Below are positions 1 through 5,595 of a stretch of DNA of 9,013 nt, in pieces. Position numbers and translations under genes: made by a program. Positions within the stretch are counted from its first letter, which is position 1, and every line of letters begins with the position of its first letter. Origin of the DNA: Elusimicrobia bacterium RIFCSPLOWO2_12_FULL_59_9 (lineage in GTDB: Bacteria; Elusimicrobiota; Elusimicrobia; O2-12-FULL-59-9); contig MGUX01000094.1 of NCBI GenBank assembly GCA_001800185.1, positions 1-9,013 of the forward strand. Direction: 5' to 3'. The notes under the pieces were generated by a model. That model did not search any database and was not told the DNA's origin. It saw only the letters and a program-made list of their open reading frames with translations.

Positions 1-156
1 CACTTTGGCGACCGTATATGTTTTTCCCGAGCCGGTGACTCCCAAGAGAACTTGGTGCCGGGCTTCGGAGCGGACGCCCTCCGCCAGCTCCCGGATGGCC
101 TGGGGCTGGTCGCCGGCCGGCTTGAAACTTGAGCTGAACGTGAAACGCGAGGCCAT
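1..156 (-). CDS. uvrB: UvrABC excinuclease subunit B, N-terminal part (cut by window edge)
   Basis: UvrB is the damage-verifying helicase-like subunit of nucleotide excision repair; UvrA loads it on DNA and it recruits UvrC. Only the first 52 codons lie in the window, read from the ATG at 156-154 leftwards. The visible protein has the family's hallmark start: the F-K-P-A-G-D-Q-P-Q-A-I segment (residues 11-21), followed by the Walker A loop G-V-T-G-S-G-K-T (residues 39-46) and Y-T-V-A-K-V. UvrB is normally about 660-680 residues, so most of it lies outside the window. There is no Shine-Dalgarno before the ATG; instead a TATAAT box sits 11 bases upstream, so the message is probably leaderless. 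I see no LexA-type operator in the visible upstream DNA. The gene is divergent from the aldo/keto reductase. Identification is very secure. Confidence 0.96.
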   Translation of the reverse strand, partial: MASRFTFSSSFKPAGDQPQAIRELAEGVRSEARHQVLLGVTGSGKTYTVAKV

Positions 157-167
157 GGCTGCCGCAA

Positions 168-173
168 ATTATA
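168..173 (-). promoter_or_regulatory. Putative -10 box of uvrB (leaderless promoter)
   Basis: An exact TATAAT on the reverse strand ends 11 bases before the uvrB ATG. A usual start 6-8 bases after the box would leave a leader of only 4-5 bases. No recognisable -35 hexamer lies 16-18 bases upstream (the sequence there reads CCAGGT), so the promoter call rests on the -10 box and its position. Confidence 0.55.
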
Positions 174-215
174 CTAAAATGGGATTGAGGACCTGGGTCG
201 CGGCGAAGGAGGCTA

Positions 216-298
216 ACCTGAATTCCTCAGTTGGAATTCACCCGTAGGGCCGTCCCGATCTGGTATCGGGACGGGGTTGTCCAGCGCCGCAGGCGCAA
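216..298 (+). repeat. Dispersed repeat family A, copy 1
   Basis: This element is repeated in inverted orientation at 7249-7332. It holds three consecutive stem-loops: GAATTCC 220-226 with GGAATTC 233-239; a perfect 10-bp stem 250-259 with 265-274 (loop CTGGT); and GCGCC 284-288 with GGCGC 292-296 (loop GCA). The 29 bases 270-298 match copy 2 at 28 positions. The second stem keeps its pairing but differs in sequence from copy 2. It lies between the divergent promoters of uvrB and the aldo/keto reductase. It has no coding potential of its own; an open frame through it, upstream of the reductase ATG, is fortuitous. Confidence 0.85.
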
Positions 299-308
299 CT
301 GCAGTTGC
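295..308. promoter_or_regulatory. 14-base perfect palindrome, possible operator half of a pair
   Basis: GCAACTGCAGTTGC is its own reverse complement. Its core CAACTGCAGTT recurs at 343-353, so two identical dyads bracket the putative -10 box of the aldo/keto reductase. This layout would suit a dimeric repressor binding on both sides of the start site. No regulator gene is visible nearby, so a regulatory role is inference. Confidence 0.4.
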
Positions 309-314
309 ACAGTT

Positions 315-323
315 TGGTACAAT
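315..323 (+). promoter_or_regulatory. Putative extended -10 promoter of the aldo/keto reductase
   Basis: TGGTACAAT fits the extended -10 pattern TGnTATAAT with one difference. No -35 hexamer is visible at the right distance, which extended -10 promoters can tolerate. Transcription would start near 330 and give a leader of about 36 bases that carries the second dyad at 343-353. Confidence 0.4.
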
Positions 324-342
324 CATTTCAAGCGAAAAGGAA

Positions 343-353
343 CAACTGCAGTT
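343..353. promoter_or_regulatory. Second CAACTGCAGTT dyad, in the leader of the reductase
   Basis: The 11 bases repeat the core of the palindrome at 295-308, 47 bases downstream of it. The site lies after the predicted transcription start and before the ATG at 366, where a bound protein could block elongation or initiation. Function is inferred from placement only. Confidence 0.35.
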
Positions 354-365
354 CTTGGAATATTC

Positions 366-1391
366 ATGCGGATGCGGACATTGGGAAGGACGGGGATCAA
401 GGTGTCGGAGTTCTCTTTGGGCTGCATGACCTTCGGGCCGTCCAGGCTGTGGCCCGGGGTCGCCTGCGTGGGCCAAAAGGCGGCCTCGCGGCTGGCGCGC
501 ATGGCGATAGATTCCGGAATCAACTGTTTCGACACCGCCGACATGTACAGCTACGGCGAGTCGGAGCGCCTGCTGGGACGCGCTCTGCGCGGAAAACGGG
601 CGCAGGTTCTCGTATGCACGAAGGTTTTCAACGCCCCGGACGGCGCGGGTCCCAACGAAACGGGGTTGTCCAGGCATCATATCTTGTCGGCGGCCGACCT
701 CAGCCTCAAGCGGCTGGGAACGGACTGGATTGACATTTATTACGCTCATATTTGGGACCACGCCACGCCCATCGAAGAAACCTTGAAGGCGTTTGATGAC
801 CTGGTGCGCTGGGGCAAGGTGCGCTATGTCGGCTGCTCCAATTTTTCGGGCTGGCAAATCGCCAAGTCTCTGGGAGTCTCGGAGCGCCTGCGCTTGGAAC
901 GCTTCGCTTGTCTGCAGGCCAAATACAATCTGGCTTGCCGGGAAGTCGAAAACGAGCTTCTGCCGGTGTGCCGGGAGGAGGGGCTTGGCTATATCGTTTG
1001 GGGCCCCTTGGCCAAAGGATATTTTTCCGGCAAGTACCGGCCGGGCCAGCCCCGCCCCGCCGCCTGCCGCCTCAGCCGGGCTGACGAGGAATTTTTGAGA
1101 TATGAGCGCGAACAAGGGCATGCCGTCGTGGCGGCGCTGGATAAAATAGCCCAAGCCCGCCGGGCAACCCCCTCTCAAATCGCGTTGGCATGGCTTCAGG
1201 CTAAAACGGCGGTGACCTCCGTGATCCTCGGCGTCCGCAGTCCCGAGCAGCTCCAGGAAAACTTGAGTTCCGCAAAAATCCAGTTGACCGCGGAAGAACT
1301 GGCCGTCCTTGACGACCTCAGCCGCCCGCCTTCGTTGTACCCTTACGAAATGATCGAGCGCAACAACCGCCGGCGTCTGCAAGCGGCCTGA
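366..1391 (+). CDS. Aldo/keto reductase family oxidoreductase
   Basis: This is a 341-residue NAD(P)H-dependent carbonyl reductase of the aldo/keto reductase (TIM-barrel) superfamily; the substrate cannot be told. The N-terminus R-T-L-G-R-T-G-I-K-V-S-E-F-S-L-G is typical. The catalytic tetrad is complete: D56 and Y61 in F-D-T-A-D-M-Y, K86 in V-C-T-K, and H128 in Y-Y-A-H-I-W-D. The cofactor side shows V-G-C-S-N-F-S, W212-G-P-L-A-K-G and S285-V-I-L-G-V-R-S followed by Q-L-Q-E-N299, as in NADPH-binding members. Length is normal. I chose the ATG at 366 because the frame upstream only translates repeat A; the ATG at 372 is an alternative. Only a weak GGA precedes the start. It is probably monocistronic, with a putative extended -10 promoter upstream and a likely terminator at 1425-1459. 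Confidence 0.93.
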   Translation: MRMRTLGRTGIKVSEFSLGCMTFGPSRLWPGVACVGQKAASRLARMAIDSGINCFDTADMYSYGESERLLGRALRGKRAQVLVCTKVFNAPDGAGPNETGLSRHHILSAADLSLKRLGTDWIDIYYAHIWDHATPIEETLKAFDDLVRWGKVRYVGCSNFSGWQIAKSLGVSERLRLERFACLQAKYNLACREVENELLPVCREEGLGYIVWGPLAKGYFSGKYRPGQPRPAACRLSRADEEFLRYEREQGHAVVAALDKIAQARRATPSQIALAWLQAKTAVTSVILGVRSPEQLQENLSSAKIQLTAEELAVLDDLSRPPSLYPYEMIERNNRRRLQAA

Positions 1392-1424
1392 GAGCGCGTC
1401 TGGGTCTTTGGTCCCATCTCCCGT

Positions 1425-1459
1425 AGGACTTAAGGCCCGTCTTCGGGCTGGGTCCTTTT
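1425..1459 (+). terminator. Likely Rho-independent terminator of the aldo/keto reductase
   Basis: A two-part hairpin begins 33 bases after the stop codon. The outer stem is AGGAC 1425-1429 with GTCCT 1452-1456; the inner stem is GGCCCG 1434-1439 with CGGGCT 1444-1449 around the loop TCTT. A short T run follows (1456-1459). The T tract is brief, so termination may be partial and read-through into the next small gene is possible. Confidence 0.6.
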
Positions 1460-1504
1460 CCGGCATTTTGGGCGCCGGAAGGCCCTCCCCGCGCGGAGGC
1501 GCGG
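1460..1504 (+). other. Two GC-rich hairpins before the small gene
   Basis: CCGGC 1460-1464 pairs with GCCGG 1474-1478, and CCGCGC 1489-1494 pairs perfectly with GCGCGG 1499-1504 around GGAG. They fill the gap between the terminator and the 55-residue reading frame. The segment 1495-1504 (GGAGGCGCGG) also occurs in the family B repeats, so it may be a decayed fragment of one. Confidence 0.4.
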
Positions 1505-1530
1505 ACATTAAACTATGAAAACGCCGGATT

Positions 1531-1535
1531 GGGAG
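1531..1535 (+). promoter_or_regulatory. Shine-Dalgarno deciding the start of the 55-residue gene
   Basis: GGGAG lies 8 bases before the ATG at 1544. It supports that ATG over the TTG at 1529 in the same frame and over the out-of-frame ATG at 1515. Confidence 0.6.
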
Positions 1536-1543
1536 ACCCCTCA

Positions 1544-1711
1544 ATGAAAAAGAAAATCGTCAAGACGGATCATTACCCGCGAATCGGAATCCAGGTGCGG
1601 GTGGTGTGGAAATTCAACAAGAGCGGAGGCGGGCGCTGGATCAAGTCGGATAAAGCCTCCACGAATTTGATTTGGGTGCAGGAAGAATCTTTCCAAGGCG
1701 CTACGGCTTAG
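1544..1711 (+). CDS. Small hypothetical protein (55 residues)
   Basis: I do not recognise this protein. It is small, basic and soluble, beginning M-K-K-K-I-V-K, with an aromatic/beta-like middle (R-V-V-W-K-F, G-R-W-I-K, L-I-W-V-Q) and no signal peptide or membrane helix. A good Shine-Dalgarno stands 8 bases before the ATG, and codon use looks like that of the neighbours. These are the main reasons to believe it is real. A weak -10-like TAAACT at 1509-1514 could start a short message; otherwise it depends on read-through from the reductase. Its TAG stop lies inside a perfect 7-bp hairpin (1704-1720). The alternating pattern could fit a small beta-barrel or DNA/RNA-binding fold, but that is a guess. 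Confidence 0.6.
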   Translation: MKKKIVKTDHYPRIGIQVRVVWKFNKSGGGRWIKSDKASTNLIWVQEESFQGATA

Positions 1712-1720
1712 AATAAGCCG
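1704..1720 (+). other. Perfect hairpin across the stop codon of the small gene
   Basis: CGGCTTA 1704-1710 pairs with TAAGCCG 1714-1720 around a GAA loop. The TAG stop (1709-1711) is within the structure. No T run follows, so it is not a standard terminator. It could stabilise the 3' end of the message or be the first of the palindromes in this spacer. Confidence 0.5.
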
Positions 1721-1731
1721 ACGCGGAGCGG

Positions 1732-1784
1732 CCGCACTCTTCGCAGTGCTCAGAGAACCCGGTAGCGCCAGAGGCGCGGCGGCC
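1732..1784 (+). repeat. Dispersed palindromic repeat family B, intergenic copy
   Basis: Read forward, this segment aligns without gaps to the reverse complement of the two coding copies: about 35 of 44 bases from TTCGCAG (1740-1746) through GGCGGC match either copy, with GAGGCGCGGCGGC fully shared. It forms GCACT/AGTGC (1734-1738 with 1745-1749) and GCGCC/GGCGC (1765-1769 with 1773-1777). Its 17 bases 1734-1750 also recur at 7194-7210 with one difference. Confidence 0.75.
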
Positions 1785-1787
1785 GCC

Positions 1788-1840
1788 GGGGACGATCATC
1801 GTCCCCCCGCTGGGTGTCGTTATCGGCGCGTTTCGCGCCG
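1788..1840 (+). other. Two further perfect hairpins upstream of the DUF4175-like gene
   Basis: GGGGACGA 1788-1795 pairs perfectly with TCGTCCCC 1799-1806 around TCA, and CGGCGCG 1824-1830 pairs perfectly with CGCGCCG 1834-1840 around TTT. Neither is followed by a T run. With the structures at 1704-1784 they make five stem-loops in 140 bases, on the pattern of REP-type extragenic palindromes. From 1841 to 1950 I see nothing recognisable. Confidence 0.5.
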
Positions 1841-1954
1841 CGCTTCCCTCCAATTAAGAGCAAGCCAAAATTAGAGTCGTGTTCCGGTGTCGGCGCCGGG
1901 CGGCCCGCTTCGGCCCCGCCATATCCAATGGATGCGGCGCGATGCCGTTAGTTG

Positions 1955-1960
1955 TATAAT
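1955..1960 (+). promoter_or_regulatory. Putative -10 box of the DUF4175-like gene (leaderless promoter)
   Basis: An exact TATAAT ends 10 bases before the ATG at 1971, so transcription would begin about 3-4 bases ahead of the start codon. No -35 hexamer is evident. The box also argues against a start further upstream (GTG at 1887), which would lie outside this transcript. Confidence 0.55.
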
Positions 1961-1970
1961 GAGCCCACGC

Positions 1971-4900
1971 ATGTCCCTTCCTTCCGAATCCATCCTGCAT
2001 GGGCGGTTGAGGTCCTGGCGGCGGCAGCTTCTGGTGAAGCTTCTGTTGGAGGGCGGGCTTCGATCCGTTTCCGTCTTTTTCGGGGCTGTTTTGCTGCTGG
2101 CGGCATGCGACCGCCTTTTCGCCATTCCGCAAGCCGGGCGCATCGCGCTTTTCGCGGTGGAGGCGATTTTGGCGGCCGCGGCCGTTTTCAAGTTCCTGGC
2201 ATGGCCGATTTTCAGTTTGAGCCGGCGAAGCGTGCTGGAGCAGGTTCAACAATCGCGGCCCAGCCTGCGCCAGCACCTGATGAGCGCCTGGGAGTTTTCC
2301 CGGGGCGGGACCGGGGAGGGCGTTTCCGAAGATTTGGTGCAGGCCCATATGACGCAGACCGAGCGCCTGCTGGTTCCGGCGGAGCTGGAAAAGATATTTT
2401 CCATCCGTCCCTCCGCGGCGGCGGCCTCGACGGCGCTGTTGTGCGCGGCGTTGTTCGCGGCGGCTCTGAGATTCGGCCAAACGTCCCAATGGGAGCGCGT
2501 CCTGGCTCCGTGGAGGGAACTTCCGCTGGAGGAGCTTCTTTGGATCGAGCCTAAAGACGCGCGTCTGGCCTGGGGCAAGGAAGTAAATATACAGGCGGGC
2601 TGGAAGGCCCCGAGTCAAGAGAGAGTGGAGCTTCACTTAAAGAGCGATTCGGAGGTCTGGCAGGCGCAGAAATGGGATTTTGAGGAAGGCGGCCGGTTTG
2701 TGTACCGGATTTCGGAGCTGACGGAGAATTTGGAATATCGGCTCCGCTGGAAGGACGCACGGAGCCCCGCGTATAAGCTGACCCCGGTGCCCTATCCTCA
2801 ATTTGCCGAGATGCGCTACCGGGTGAATTACCCCGCTTATACCCGCAGGCCGGACGAGGAATTTTCAGGCGGAGGGGACTTGTCGGCCACCGCCGGAAGC
2901 CGGGTTATCTTTCTGGGCAAGCCGTCGGCGCCGCTGAAAACGGCCGCGCTCCACTGGGGCGACGGCAGCCGGCAGGATTTTCGGCTCACCTCCGCGGGGG
3001 ATTATCAACTCCAGTTTATCGTGCGTCAAAACGCCACTTTTTATTGGCGCCTCGACGGCGCGGATGGGATATCCGATCCGGAGCCGGTGGTTCACGAGCT
3101 GTTTGCCCTTCCGGATGAGCCGCCCAGCATCGACCTTGTGTCTCCCGCCTTTGAGGTGGCCATCAGCCCTCTGGACCCCTTGCCGGTGTTCTACGCCGCC
3201 GGCGATGATTTCGGCCTCACGGATATCCAGATTCTTATCCGCCAGGTGTCCCCGCGCCCCTCCGGGGTTCCCAATGTCTCTGAACCCGGCGAAGGGGTTG
3301 ATCCTGGGGCGGCGGAGGGGGCCGCCGCGCCTCCGGCGCATCCGGGTCCCCGCAGCTCTGCGGAGGGGGCCGCCCGCGCTTTCAGCGTCCAGCGATTTTC
3401 TCCGTCGGATGCGGTGGTCAAGGAGCAAAACGGACATTTTGCCTGGGATTTGAGCGAGTTCGGATTCGGCGTCCTGGAGATGAGCTTGAGAGCCATTGAC
3501 AATCGAAGTCCCCAGCCTCAAATGGGCGAGTCCGCCAAGAATCGCCTGTATTTGATCGATTTCGACCAAATGCACGATTCGGTGCAGGAGCAGATGGGCG
3601 CGTTGCACGGTTTGGTGGAGAATCTGGCTTCCAAGGAAAAAAACCTCCGGGAGCGGCTGGAGAAAATCGTCAACAACTTGGAGTCCGGGTCCGAATGGGG
3701 ACAAATGTCGTCGGAAGCGGACGCGGAATGGAAAGAGGCGGCCGCCTCTTTTGAAAAGCTTGTCGAGGCGATGGAGCAAGATCCCTATACCGATCCCGGG
3801 ATGGTGGAGGCCTTCCGGAAATTGGCGGAGAATTTTGATTTCGCGCAGGAGCGGCTTTTGCCGCAGTCCCGGCAGGCGGCTCAAAGCCAAGATTGGAAGA
3901 AGGCGCAGCAGGTGCGCGAGGTCCTTTCCCGCGAGCTGGACAAAGCCAGAAAGTGGATGGCTGAGGGCAGAAACTTCCAGCAATATAAGGATTTGGCCAG
4001 CCAGTCGGAGCGCATGTCTCAGGCCGGCGAGGACCTCAAGTCGTCCTTGCAGCAGTTGGAGCAGTCGGGAGAAGCGCCCTCCCCCGAGACCCTGGAGCGG
4101 CTGGAAAAATCCCTGGAGAAAATCCGGGAGCAGATGCAGGCGTTGGCCGAGCGCATCGAACAAATACCCAAGAAAAAACCTCAAACGCCGGAGGAGGAAG
4201 CGCAGCAAAAAATTTACCAGGTGCCGATCGGAGACGCCCAATCCTTGTCGGCGCAGTTGGACGCGGCCCTCCGGCGCGGGGACTGGCAGAAAGCGGCCGT
4301 TCTGGCCGAACGCCTCTCCCGGGAGTTGGAAAAAATACGAAACACCCTCGCCGAAGCCGCCCAGGGAGCGCATCCCATGTCGCGGCGCGACAATTTGCTT
4401 TCTCAGGAAATGGAGCAGGCGCGGGCGCTGTGGCAGGAGGTGGCGGAGCAGCAGTCCCGGAGCGTGCGGCAGATTCAGCAGCTCGAAGATGAGCGCCTAA
4501 AAAGACTTTTGGAAGCTCAAAAGGAGCTGTTGAAAGAGCTTGAAACCAGGCAGGCAAGTCTCATCGCAAAGGCCGGGGGTTTGAGCGCCGCGCTTCATCC
4601 GGAAACTTTGCGCTTGATGAATTCCGTGCTGCGCGAATTCGCGCAGCGGCGGGTGGTCTCGGCTCCGGACAATTTAAGCCGGATCCTTCAAGGCCTGCAG
4701 GCGGAGTCGGGCCGCCGCTTCGGCAGTTTGGACAAGGTTCTCGCCTCCACTGAGACCGCCGCCGCGCTCAGAGCCGACGCCTTGATGTTTTCCGGCGTGA
4801 TGGCCGGGGAAGCCGAGATACTGGAACTGCTCAGAAAGGAGATCAAGAGCCCGCCTTCGACGCAAAAGGAGATGGAGGATTTTCGGGCGGCCGGGCGGCA

Positions 4901-5372
4901 GCAGGGCGAGACTTACGACCGCGCGAAATCTTTGGCGCAGAAGATGCGGGATTTAAGCTCCAAATCCGTCGCTTTGCCGCCGTCGGTCTCGCAGAACCTG
5001 GATTCGGCCCAGGAAGACATGGCCCTGGCGCAAAAGGAGCTTGAGGCATTGCAGAGCCCTCCCGCCTTGGAACATGCCGCCAATGCCCTCGAGAAGCTGG
5101 CCCAGGGCATGGAGCAGATGGAGTCGGCCTCCCGGGAGCAGAAGTCCATGGAAAGCGGGATGGAGCGCTCCGGCGCGGGCCGGCCCCGCACCTTGCGGCA
5201 ATGGACGGGGGGACGCATGGGAACGTCGGTCGGTCCGGTCGAGCTGCCGTCGGATAAGGAGTACCGCCCGCCTCAAGAAGTGCGCCAGGAAGTCATGCAA
5301 TCCTTGCAGGAAAAATATCCAAAAGCCTACGAGCAAGGCATCAAAGACTATTTCAAGCAGATAACGAAGTGA
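1971..5372 (+). CDS. DUF4175-like membrane-anchored coiled-coil protein (1133 residues)
   Basis: This is a very large envelope protein of unknown biochemical role, similar in layout to DUF4175 proteins. Three hydrophobic segments come first (about 29-49, 57-80, 149-166). Beta-rich Ig-like modules follow, with the signatures Y287-P-A-Y-T and D412-D-F-G-L. From about 531 to 1080 the protein is a long Gln/Glu/Ala/Lys-rich coiled coil. This holds an internal repeat: D641-W-K-K-A...L-S-R-E-L recurs at D771-W-Q-K-A...L-S-R-E-L. The C-terminus (about 1088-1133, V-E-L-P...Y-R-P-P...Y-P-K-A-Y...Y-F-K) matches the conserved end of such proteins. An Ala/Pro/Gly-rich linker at about 426-470 breaks the second Ig-like module and contains a family B repeat. 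The start is the ATG at 1971, just after TATAAT; there is no Shine-Dalgarno. None of the usual MoxR/DUF58/von Willebrand partners is in view. Confidence 0.85.
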   Translation: MSLPSESILHGRLRSWRRQLLVKLLLEGGLRSVSVFFGAVLLLAACDRLFAIPQAGRIALFAVEAILAAAAVFKFLAWPIFSLSRRSVLEQVQQSRPSLRQHLMSAWEFSRGGTGEGVSEDLVQAHMTQTERLLVPAELEKIFSIRPSAAAASTALLCAALFAAALRFGQTSQWERVLAPWRELPLEELLWIEPKDARLAWGKEVNIQAGWKAPSQERVELHLKSDSEVWQAQKWDFEEGGRFVYRISELTENLEYRLRWKDARSPAYKLTPVPYPQFAEMRYRVNYPAYTRRPDEEFSGGGDLSATAGSRVIFLGKPSAPLKTAALHWGDGSRQDFRLTSAGDYQLQFIVRQNATFYWRLDGADGISDPEPVVHELFALPDEPPSIDLVSPAFEVAISPLDPLPVFYAAGDDFGLTDIQILIRQVSPRPSGVPNVSEPGEGVDPGAAEGAAAPPAHPGPRSSAEGAARAFSVQRFSPSDAVVKEQNGHFAWDLSEFGFGVLEMSLRAIDNRSPQPQMGESAKNRLYLIDFDQMHDSVQEQMGALHGLVENLASKEKNLRERLEKIVNNLESGSEWGQMSSEADAEWKEAAASFEKLVEAMEQDPYTDPGMVEAFRKLAENFDFAQERLLPQSRQAAQSQDWKKAQQVREVLSRELDKARKWMAEGRNFQQYKDLASQSERMSQAGEDLKSSLQQLEQSGEAPSPETLERLEKSLEKIREQMQALAERIEQIPKKKPQTPEEEAQQKIYQVPIGDAQSLSAQLDAALRRGDWQKAAVLAERLSRELEKIRNTLAEAAQGAHPMSRRDNLLSQEMEQARALWQEVAEQQSRSVRQIQQLEDERLKRLLEAQKELLKELETRQASLIAKAGGLSAALHPETLRLMNSVLREFAQRRVVSAPDNLSRILQGLQAESGRRFGSLDKVLASTETAAALRADALMFSGVMAGEAEILELLRKEIKSPPSTQKEMEDFRAAGRQQGETYDRAKSLAQKMRDLSSKSVALPPSVSQNLDSAQEDMALAQKELEALQSPPALEHAANALEKLAQGMEQMESASREQKSMESGMERSGAGRPRTLRQWTGGRMGTSVGPVELPSDKEYRPPQEVRQEVMQSLQEKYPKAYEQGIKDYFKQITK
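3321..3374 (+). repeat. Family B palindromic repeat inserted in frame in the DUF4175-like gene
   Basis: These 54 bases match 8931-8984 at 49 positions with no gap, and both are read in the same codon phase, giving A-A-A-P-P then P-G-P-R-S-S-A-E-G-A-A here (residues 451-468). A 7-bp stem forms between 3345-3351 and 3365-3371, with an inner GCA/TGC pairing. The 15 bases GCGGAGGGGGCCGCC occur twice, at 3312-3326 and 3360-3374, exactly 48 bases (16 codons) apart. The repeat is stop-free in all three sense frames. It sits in a linker between two strands of an Ig-like module, where an insertion would be tolerated. Confidence 0.85.
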
Positions 5373-5410
5373 ATAGTCTATTGATCCGGCGGCAAGGCCC
5401 GCCTTAAACG

Positions 5411-5504
5411 AAGTGAAGTGACAGAGTGGTATAGTGGTAAAGTGGGAGGGGTGAGGGTTTTTGTTCACTCTATCACTCTACCACTCGAACACTTTACCAC
5501 TGTC
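5411..5504. repeat. Octad-like GTG repeats in inverted symmetry (long imperfect hairpin)
   Basis: The left part iterates a roughly 8-base motif ending in AGTG (5411-5444), and the right part iterates its complement CACT (5466-5504). The arms pair: GACAG 5420-5424 with CTGTC 5500-5504, TGGTATAGTG 5427-5436 with 5490-5499 (9 of 10), and GTAAAGTG 5437-5444 with CACTCTAC 5474-5481 (7 of 8). The loop is G-rich then T-rich (5445-5465). It fills the spacer between the DUF4175-like stop and the FecR promoter, and could act as a bidirectional transcription barrier or a protein-binding array. Confidence 0.6.
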
Positions 5505-5529
5505 GTTAGGAAGTGCAGGGCCGCGACAA

Positions 5530-5558
5530 TTGACAGCGGGCAAAGCATAGGCTATAAT
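5530..5558 (+). promoter_or_regulatory. Consensus sigma70 promoter of the FecR-domain gene
   Basis: TTGACA (5530-5535) and TATAAT (5553-5558) are both exact, with the optimal 17-base spacer. Transcription should start near 5565 and give a leader of about 30 bases that carries a strong Shine-Dalgarno. Such a match suggests high constitutive expression unless repressed. Confidence 0.85.
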
Positions 5559-5582
5559 TTCAACGATTTCAAGCGTCCATTT

Positions 5583-5588
5583 AAGGAG
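5583..5588 (+). promoter_or_regulatory. Shine-Dalgarno of the FecR-domain gene
   Basis: AAGGAG ends 7 bases before the ATG at 5596. This spacing selects that ATG over the TTG at 5590, which would overlap the ribosome-binding region. Confidence 0.8.
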
Positions 5589-5595
5589 ATTGACC

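Noticed and set aside
157..215. LexA/SOS operator upstream of uvrB
   Set aside because: Neither CTGT-N8-ACAG nor GAAC-N4-GTTC patterns are present in the stretch before the ATG.
231..365. In-frame extension of the aldo/keto reductase upstream to 231
   Set aside because: It only translates the family A repeat and the promoter region; the reductase fold begins with M-R-T-L-G-R-T-G just after 366.
1411..1459. Riboswitch or structured leader before the small gene
   Set aside because: The paired blocks followed by a T run directly after the reductase stop are better explained as its terminator; I recognise no riboswitch consensus.
213..1544. A 443-codon open frame on the reverse strand opposite the aldo/keto reductase
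   Set aside because: The forward frame has a complete catalytic tetrad and family motifs. The reverse frame is Arg/Pro/Gly-rich with no recognisable domain, as expected of an antisense shadow in GC-rich DNA.
2865..4373. A 502-codon reverse-strand open frame inside the DUF4175-like gene
   Set aside because: It is Leu/Arg-rich, without motifs, and opposite a well-supported coding frame with conserved Ig-like and C-terminal segments.
5411..5504. CRISPR array
   Set aside because: The repeated unit is about 8 bases with no unique spacers of 30-40 bases, and no cas gene is present.
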